Below are positions 8,161 to 10,646 of a stretch of 10,646 nucleotides of DNA, piece by piece. Position 1 is the first letter of the stretch, and every line of letters begins with the position of its first letter. The translations under genes were made by a program, and so were the position numbers. The notes under the pieces were generated by a model. That model searched no databases. It saw only the letters and a list, made by a program, of their open reading frames with translations, and was not told where the DNA came from. The stretch comes from Asterionellopsis glacialis. Lineage: Eukaryota; Bacillariophyta; Plagiogrammaphyceae; Rhaphoneidales; Asterionellopsidaceae. The stretch lies in contig WKLE02003208.1 of assembly GCA_014885115.2 (NCBI GenBank), positions 1 to 10,646 of the forward strand, in the 5' to 3' direction.

Positions 8161-8240
8161 TACCTTTTGTGGCAAATAGGTTTGGGAGTACCAGGCCTAT
8201 GGTATCTTTTTGTAAGTAGAAACCATACTGCATTTCTACA
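8161..8240 (-). repeat. Copy B of the 80-bp inverted repeat
   Basis: This is the reverse-complement counterpart of 1-80, also exactly 80 bases long, with nine substitutions and no indels. At several places where copy A has CG this copy has TG or CA, so it is more eroded. Its inner side faces left, so copies A and B face each other as terminal inverted repeats would. Whether they are ends of one element is not shown. Confidence 0.8.
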
Positions 8241-8536
8241 CAAAAATGCTGAAGGCTTTTGAAGCTTGGATGGAGTGCCGGCTGCAGCTTTTTTTCTTGT
8301 TGCTCACTGCAATACCATCGTGAGGTTTTTCTCTTGCCTACGATGATGTTGTTGCACCACAAAACAAGATCTTCAAGTGATCCCCATGGTGTTTGCAAAA
8401 GAATGAAGGTAGCTGCACTCAACTTTGAGTGCAGCTTCTTATGTGAGTACCAAGGGAACCACAGTGGAGCAACTTTTTTGCAGTACCCATGAAGGCATCT
8501 GGTGGTATTTTGGTGAACTCAAAGGCAACAATTGGT
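8241..8536. other. Region between repeat copy B and the mariner-like pseudogene
   Basis: Several short frames exist, none with convincing coding character. One, overlapping in the pseudogene frame at 8407-8538 (ending FGELKGNNW), could be an eroded N-terminal extension of the pseudogene. No RNA gene or terminal repeat was recognised. Confidence 0.35.
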
Positions 8537-9921
8537 GAAATTGTTTCTGGCACTGGTGTGCCTTAGGGGAGAACATTTTACCACTTCTTATTAGTAACAA
8601 ATTTCTCACACCTTTAGTTACTTCTACTGTGAAGAGCTACAAGGTGAATGTAAGGTTGATTGATGTCTTTTTTAATTCTTTGGTTTCTAATTATAGACGT
8701 AGGTTACAGATCACAACCATGAAGTACCGTGGTCAGACCAACAAGTATTTTTTTTGTCAGGGAACTACCCACTTTCAAAATCCAACAGCACAGCAGAATT
8801 CCATTAAGAAAGTTGCAAGGAGATCTCCATTGAAGACTCTTCTGTGGTGTCTCCCTGGTGGTGCTACTGACAATATGCTACAGGCTGATCGTAGAGTAGA
8901 ATGTTATGGAATTCATGCACAACAATTGTTGAGACATGTTGAACATGAAACAGAAAGAAATGGCAGCAACAGACAAGAAGTACCAGCTCCTGCAGATCAA
9001 CTTGCTGAGCAAGTTGCTGGACAAATTGAATTTGCACTAACTTTGAATTTGAATAACAGAATTAGGCTCTCATGTTTTGGTGCAACCAGTATTGTACTTC
9101 ATGACCAACAACGGGCAAATGAAAGAGAGAAGGCAATTGCACTTGTTTTAGCAACACAATGGGGATATCTTGAGAGACAGAGGATTGCTTTGGCGGCATG
9201 TACACAGCCTTCATATGATTTTGGATTTAAAAAAGTGTTTGGAAAAAAAGTTCTTCCAAGATGGTAGTATGGAATATGGAATAAAACAATCATGGATGGC
9301 AAATCAACTGATCCTTTGAGTCCCAGAAATTCTGCAACAATTGGTAGCATTGAGAAGATAGAGGAAAGGCACCCAGGATAATTACACAAAATGTTTTGAC
9401 ATGCTCAAGTGGTAAAATGTGGACTTGCAACATTTGGTGAATTGTCAATTATTATGAACCAGAAGAGCGCTGTTGTTGGTAAAAATAGAGCTACACTTAA
9501 TATTTCAAGAAAACAGCTATCTAAATGGCTTGTAAAACATGGTGGAAAAGAAAAGAGTGCATTTGAGAAGCCCCTATTGACAACCAAACACAAGCAGCAG
9601 AGATTAACTTATGCCCATGATCATTCTGAGAAGATTAAAGATCCTAAGGTACCGTTTGCATTTTTTGATGAAAAGTGGTTTTATACTACAAATAGAAGGA
9701 GGAAACTTAAGGTTCTACCTCAAGGTGAGAACAAGCAGATTCTGCCTGATGCATTGAACTTACCTAAAATTTGTTCTCGTTGCTTTCCAGTGAAAGTAAT
9801 GTTTCTTCTAGTTGTGGCAGAACTGAATGAAGATTACGATTTTTATGAACGTATCTGTAAATGTGCATGGAAGATTGAAAGTTGTCTTGAAATGTATTGT
9901 CAATGGTGCTGGTGGAAATGA
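8537..9921 (+). pseudogene. Mariner-like (Tc1/mariner superfamily) transposase pseudogene
   Basis: A single frame spans 8537-9921 but has three premature stops: TAG at 9265-9267, TAA near 9377 and TGA near 9395. All three are one C-to-T change from CAG, CAA and CGA. The diagnostic part is at 9505-9840: a helix-turn-helix-like stretch NISRKQLSKWLVKHG, a P-L-T...H-K-Q-Q-R-L segment, then FFDEKWFYTTNRRRKLKVLP. The first Asp is at 9667-9669. KVMFLLVVAELN follows. This order matches plant and protist mariner-like transposases, whose D-E-K-W-F motif holds the first catalytic Asp. The second and third acidic catalytic residues are not present in recognisable context, so the C-terminal half of the catalytic domain is missing. 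The roughly 210 residues before the first stop (from 8629) are helical and Gln/Arg-rich; I do not recognise them and they may be a lineage-specific N-terminal domain. Confidence 0.7.
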
Positions 9922-10090
9922 ATTGGTAGAACAGAAATGCGGAAAGTTGTTCAATGATTGTACAATTTATTTGACTTGGGAGGAGGATGGGGATAAGTTT
10001 CCAGAAGGGGGAAATGACGAAACAAACAACAATGTCATGGATTTGGCTGAGTTCAATATTTCGGATGATGAAAGCCTTGGTGACTTGTAA
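9827..10090 (+). pseudogene. Frame-shifted C-terminal remnant of the mariner-like transposase
   Basis: The transposase frame ends at 9921 in a low-complexity Cys/Trp stretch. The overlapping frame from 9827 instead gives a protein-like sequence (GRLKVVLKCIVNG, KLFNDCTIYLTWEEDGDKF) and an acidic tail, NISDDESLGDL. I infer a frameshift near 9850-9870, so that this is the true C-terminus. Only about 87 residues remain, too few for an intact DDD catalytic domain, which suggests an internal deletion. It could instead be an unrelated small frame. Confidence 0.45.
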
Positions 10091-10325
10091 ATTGTTCAAT
10101 ATTCTGATTCCTCTTATAAAACTTATATCATAATTTGAGTTAGTTCGAAAATTCTCTATCCAGTCATAATGAGAGTTTTTTCTTAAGAAGGTCTAGTTTT
10201 TGCGCAATGCCGTCATTTTCATCATTGTCGAGCGAAAAAAATGATATTATGTAAATTTTTCATTCTTTGTACTCTAAACGTAGGCTTCAGTACAATTGGT
10301 ACGCATAGTTGAGGATACAAGGATT
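10091..10325. other. Intergenic AT-rich stretch with normal CpG content
   Basis: No gene is visible. CpG density recovers here to about that of the host gene, so this is probably outside the eroded mariner element. No mariner terminal repeat matching the left side of the pseudogene was found. Confidence 0.4.
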
Positions 10326-10368
10326 GTACCAGTCCTACAGTAAAATTGCGTATGTACATGGATCCGCA

Positions 10369-10405
10369 GGACTGGTACTCCCAAACCTATTTGCCACGAA
10401 AGGTA
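10369..10405 (+). repeat. Copy C of the 37-bp repeat core
   Basis: It matches the inner 37 bases of copy A with few substitutions: GGACTGG instead of GGCCTGG, TCCC instead of TTAC, and CG instead of CA in CCACGAAAGG. The 43 bases outside it do not align with copies A and B except for the last few before the core. Confidence 0.85.
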
Positions 10406-10548
10406 CCAGGTACAGGAGTTTGGGATTAGATTTATGTGTGACCTGCTGTACAGTAACTTATATATATGGTTCTCTACGTACTTTTTGTACTAGCCTCTAG
10501 TTGGTTGAAAATAGAGTGTAGAAAAAAATGAGTACCGGTAGGACTATC

Positions 10549-10606
10549 GGTAGGACTACCTGGTACCGGTACAAAGGTACCTTAGGATCTTAGAGGTAGT
10601 CCTACC
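10549..10606. repeat. Nested hairpin with perfect 13-bp arms
   Basis: GGTAGGACTACCT at 10549-10561 is the exact reverse complement of AGGTAGTCCTACC at 10594-10606. GGTACC palindromes lie in the loop, and another GGTAGGACTA copy precedes at 10537-10546. This gives a strong stem-loop in either strand, ending inside the repeat core of copy D. Confidence 0.85.
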
Positions 10607-10639
10607 TTTCGTGGCAAATAGGTTTGTAAGTACCAGGCC
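10603..10639 (-). repeat. Copy D of the 37-bp repeat core
   Basis: This is the reverse complement of the core of copy A apart from the CG in CCACGAAAGG; on the plus strand it begins TACCTTTCGTGGCAAATAGG. The outer sequence (TACGGAT) runs to the window end and resembles the GATATCGTA just outside the core of copy A. Confidence 0.85.
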
Positions 10640-10646
10640 TACGGAT

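Larger units (their letters stand above)
10326..10646. mobile_element. CpG-rich inverted-repeat element (MITE-like), right end outside the window
   Basis: Two inverted copies of the 37-bp core, at 10369-10405 (plus) and 10603-10639 (minus), face each other across about 200 bases without coding potential. At the left end GTACCAGTCCT (10326-10336) pairs with AGGACTGGTAC (10368-10378). The interior ends in a nested hairpin at 10549-10606. CpG density is about 30 per kb and the core keeps CCACGAAAGG, where the two older copies have CCACAAAAGG. This points to a young, non-autonomous DNA element. The left limit is uncertain by tens of bases. Confidence 0.6.

Noticed and set aside
8129..8422. Shared peptide GLVLPNLFATKG encoded here on the minus strand and also at 10309-10500 on the plus strand.
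   Set aside because: Both come from translating the 37-bp repeat core. The flanking residues are unrelated, so this is DNA repeat homology, not a conserved protein.

Overview
This looks like a stretch of nuclear DNA from a photosynthetic stramenopile, most likely a diatom. The main support is an intact, intronless minus-strand gene for a HCF164/TxlA-type thioredoxin. Its N-terminus has the shape of a diatom plastid-targeting presequence, with a phenylalanine just after the predicted signal-peptide cleavage site. There is no operon structure and no ribosome-binding sites. Almost everything around the gene is decayed mobile DNA. The diatom assignment is an inference from this one gene and the style of the transposons.

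Layout: (1) 1-178 is the end of a GC- and CpG-rich repeat whose first 80 bases recur inverted at 8161-8240. (2) 179-3047 is a dead Mutator-like element (MULE) on the minus strand. Its transposase pseudogene still shows a zinc-finger-like region, the first DDE aspartate motif, the CX2H motif and the C-terminal region. A 406-bp TG...CA insertion with a 5-bp target duplication, probably a solo LTR, splits the catalytic domain. (3) 3064-3577 is a foldback element with long imperfect inverted arms. (4) 3830-4270 holds a possible small membrane-protein gene on the plus strand. (5) 4504-5367 is the HCF164-like gene, convergent with (4). (6) 5796-7097 is a plus-strand coiled-coil pseudogene with five in-frame stops and a 52-bp tandem duplication. 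(7) 7098-8160 is AT-rich, gene-free and almost without CpG. (8) 8537-10090 is a mariner-like transposase pseudogene on the plus strand. (9) about 10326 to the window end is a CpG-rich inverted-repeat element that shares a 37-bp core with 1-80 and 8161-8240.

The overall theme is one live organelle-biogenesis gene in a transposon graveyard. CpG density separates the two: about 30 per kb in the HCF164-like gene, about 4 per kb in the MULE N-terminal half, and one CpG in about 1.66 kb at 6615-8278. Nearly all premature stops can be read as C-to-T changes from CGA, CAG or CAA. This fits decay of methylated cytosines in silenced elements. The young inverted-repeat copies at both window edges are still CpG-rich. 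I see no complete undescribed system. The most interesting items are the CpG erosion record, the cleanly datable nested insertion, and the pair of 80-bp inverted repeats that bracket 8.2 kb including the plastid gene.
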